Assembly (NCBI GenBank): GCA_964019335.1
Contig: OZ025654.1
Coordinates: forward strand, 682,001 to 746,000
Direction of reading: 5' to 3'
Length of the DNA stretch: 64,000 bases
DNA from: Diplonema japonicum
Taxonomy: Eukaryota; Euglenozoa; Diplonemea; Diplonemida; Diplonemidae
Position numbers and translations under genes: made by a program. Positions 61,801 through 64,000 of the stretch are shown in pieces; the first letter of the stretch is position 1; the number at the start of each line of letters is the position of its first letter. A model generated the notes under the pieces. The model did not search any database, had not been told where the DNA came from, and worked only from the letters and a program-made list of their open reading frames with translations.

Positions 61801-63753
61801 CGCTTGCTCGTCTGCAAGTTCTTGCACCAGCTGCCGATGCTTCTCTTCGAGTTCTCGCGCTTCTTTCTGTGCCTTGACCAGCTCCCCAGCCACAGCCTCA
61901 TGCTTCGCGATACTCTCGTTCAACTCCTCCTTCCTTTCAATCAGCTGCTTCTCAAGACCTCCCGCCTCCTCACCCCTTGCCTTCTCCTTCTCTTCCACTG
62001 TTGCTCGGAGCCTTTCCACTTCAGTCTTCAGAGAGCTCACTTCGTCACCAAGCTTTGCGTTCACCGCTTCCTCTTCTTCAAGCTTCTCGTTTGCAGATGA
62101 CAGCTTCTCCTCCAAAGTACTGCATTTCTCCTCAAAGTCATCCAAGCATTTCGTCTTGTCATTGTGTGACACTTGCAGGGCCTCAAGCTCTTTGCTGATC
62201 TTGGAACTCGTTGCTTGTTGTTCTTCGTGTGCTGCTTGCAGGTTGCTGATATCACTTTCAAGCTTGCTGACAATGTCTGTGTGCTCGCGTGTCTCGTTGT
62301 CGTGCTTCTCAAGCTGTTCCTCTACCTCACGCTTCAGGGTGCTCACCTCGTCACCCAGCTTCGTGTTCACTGCCTCTTCTTCCTCCATCCTCTTTCGTTC
62401 AGCCGATAGCTCGTCTTCCAACATGCCGCACTTCTCAGCGAGCTCAACTTCTCTGGCTCTTGCTGCCTCATCAGCCTTGTTCAGCTCACCTTTCAGCTGT
62501 GTCAATGCAACCGCGTGACGCTCCGAAGCATCATCCAGGTCTTGCTGCAAACTCTTTGCTTCCTCTTCTGCTTCACGCAACTTGGTCTTCAGGTCCTGCA
62601 ACTGGGTCTCCACCACCTGCTTTTCATGCTCCTCAGTCTGCTGTTGTGCCTTAGCCTGTCGTGTCGCACGTTCCTCCAGCCTCGCCACTTCTTCCCTTTT
62701 CGAGGCAACCTCAGTTTGAAGTTCCTGTTCTCGGTTGTTCATTTCAATCTCAAGTGCCTGAACGTTGCCTTGAAGGGAGGCTACCTCTTCCTGTGCCTTG
62801 ACCAGCTCCCCAGCCACAGCCTCGTGCTTCGCGATGCTCTCGTTCAACTCCTCCCTCCTTTCAATCAGCTTCTTCTCGAGACCCCCCGCCTCCTCACCCC
62901 TTGCCTTCTCCTTCTCTTCCGCCGTAGCTTGCAGCCTGCCCACTTCACTCTTCAAAGCACCCACCTCGTCGTGAAGCTTCGCGTTCGCTGCCTCTACTTC
63001 TTCAAGCTTCTTGCTGGTGGTTGACAGCAGTGTACTGCGCTTTTCTCCTGCATCATTCTGCTCCTCAAGTGTCTCATTTAGGCTTTTGACTTCACTGCTA
63101 AGTTTTGCGTTCAAAGCTGTCTCTTTTTCAAACTTTGCGTTGCTGTTCTCTAATTCACTCCGCAGTATTTGGAGCTCTCCGTTGAGCCTGGTGCCAGATA
63201 CCTGTTCTTTTTCAAGGTCGCCTTTTAGCAGTTCGGCACCTAATGTTTCCTTTTGGATTTTGTCCTCAAGTTCTTGCAGCTGGAGTTGCAGGGCGGCCTC
63301 GCGTTGGGTGCTGCTGTCGAGGTCGGAGGAGAGGGTTTCGACCTTAGTGGATGCGACACTGGCAGCTGTCTGGAGGTCGGTCATGGCCACTTCATGGGAC
63401 GCGAGGAGCTCTGCTTTTAGTACATCAAGTTTCGAGCTGTTGAGGTGGAGCGCAGTCATGATAGGTGACTCTTGTACGTAATCAACGAGGGGGAACGTGT
63501 CTTGGGAGGGTGTCAGCGAACGCTCTTCAAGCATTGATTGGTTATGCCGCACTAGCATCTTTGACATCAGCCCTAACTCAGAACCAATGTGAACAAGCCT
63601 CAGTCGCTGTTCGCCCATACTCCCCTCCGTGGGTGCCACCTCTTCACACAACCGCCTGTTCTCTTGACACATCATCTCAACATAACTCATATATTTCATC
63701 ACATCTTCGCGGAGGGATTTCAACTTCCTTGTCTCCAGGAATCTATCCGCCAT
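52836..63753 (-). CDS. Giant coiled-coil protein with C-terminal ankyrin repeats, about 3,615 aa
   Basis: Exons 63753-53268, 53232-53134 and 53098-52836, joined by two 35-nt introns (A|GTATGT, TCTCTACAG; G|GTATGT, GCAAACAG) that keep frame. Residues ~120-3250 are nearly continuous heptad-type coiled coil rich in Glu, Lys, Leu, Ala and Ser. Within it a module with LEALQVSHNDKTKCL, SKLESDISNLQAAHEEQQAT and AVAGELVKAQ recurs; LEALQVSHNDKTKCL appears six times. A 1.68-kb segment is duplicated almost exactly (55828-57507 and 61351-63030). A Ser/Pro-rich linker follows (SPRSTGANRLPSPVASPTLA). The spliced C-terminus forms three or four ankyrin repeats (HTALHAAARAGHLGL, ATPLHWAAEHGMIDI, RTPLMDAVMWNQTG). 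It resembles long golgin, centrosomal or flagellar tether proteins in design, but no orthologue is recognised. The start follows an acceptor (GCCGCAACAG) by 8 nt. Confidence 0.85.
55828..57507 (-). repeat. 1.68-kb intragenic duplication, copy 1
   Basis: Matches 61351-63030 at a constant offset of 5,523 bp (1,841 codons), with only scattered single-base differences (for example near 55923/61446 and 57230/62753). The frame is kept. Confidence 0.85.
61351..63030 (-). repeat. 1.68-kb intragenic duplication, copy 2
   Basis: Partner of 55828-57507. Homology stops sharply at GGTTGACAGC on the high side and near TTACTTCGTCACCCAG on the low side. Confidence 0.85.
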
Positions 63754-64000
63754 CCCCCCTACTGTTGCGGCAATTTATGCAAACGAGCATCGCAGGAGCC
63801 AGTTTGCCTTTAGGGGGGGGGGGGGGGGAGCTAGAAAAATATAACATTACTAAAAGGGTGTTAGTCGTGAAGCTAGGAAGGCAAGGAAAAATAAGGAAAA
63901 TAAAACTCAGGAGGAAGAAAACAAAGACTGCCTTTCTTCAGGAAAGATGCACGTCTCGAGGGAGAGAGAAAATAAATGTTGCTGCTACTCGAGAACAGTG

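Noticed and set aside
53609-63481. Many plus-strand frames of 100-340 codons rich in Ser, Phe, Leu and Cys
   Set aside because: Antisense shadows of the coiled-coil gene, whose Glu/Lys codons read as Ser/Phe/Leu on the other strand.
1-64000. Spliced-leader RNA gene or rRNA gene
   Set aside because: I looked for the conserved euglenozoan leader end (TTTCTGTACT-type) and for rRNA-like blocks and saw none. Trans-splicing is inferred only from gene layout and acceptors.

Overview
This window looks like nuclear DNA of a free-living eukaryotic flagellate. The best guess, from gene architecture only, is a diplonemid or another euglenozoan. All nineteen protein-coding genes that can be supported lie on the minus strand. 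Several follow one another with only 54 to about 100 bases between stop codon and next start. Most starts are preceded, on the coding strand, by a pyrimidine tract and an AG. That is the layout of polycistronic transcription resolved by spliced-leader trans-splicing. There are also clear spliceosomal GT-AG introns, most of them only 35 to 56 nt long. Homopolymer runs of A, T and G/C are extremely common between genes.

Layout, low to high coordinate. 1-5.5 kb: the N-terminal part of a Thr/Ser-rich surface protein, an unrecognised three-exon gene and a ubiquitin-like (UBL) domain protein. 6.1-11.4 kb: fragments of a non-LTR retroelement around the translation factor eIF5 gene. 11.5-16.9 kb: a full-length mucin-like membrane protein and a UBL/ankyrin protein. 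17.3-18.4 kb: a broken piggyBac-type transposase between TTAA sites. 20-29.4 kb: a secreted beta-propeller-like protein, a tandem DsbA-fold (kappa GST/HCCA isomerase-like) protein, a riboflavin transporter, a PDK/BCKDK-family kinase and a small secreted Cys-rich protein. 29.4-37.4 kb: a gene-free stretch rich in homopolymers that holds a 1.47 kb element with terminal inverted repeats. 37.5-44.1 kb: a secreted protein with four WSC domains, a small coiled-coil protein and the AP-1 gamma adaptin. 44.1-48.2 kb: repeats, including a foldback element. 48.2-63.8 kb: a small acidic protein, an RNase H2B-like subunit, a pseudokinase/ankyrin protein, an EF-hand protein and a giant coiled-coil/ankyrin protein of about 3,615 residues.

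Functionally this is a mix of housekeeping genes (eIF5, AP-1 gamma, RNase H2B, riboflavin transport, PDK-like kinase) and lineage-specific surface or scaffold genes built from repeats (mucin-like, WSC, UBL, ankyrin, coiled coil). There is no sign that they form one pathway. The most unusual material is the repeat content: a poly(A)-tailed SINE-like family with one copy inside an intron, a retroelement tail whose hairpin shows compensatory changes, a TIR element, a foldback MITE and a recent 1.68 kb duplication inside the giant gene. Gene joins were worked out by eye from splice signals and reading frame, without transcript data.
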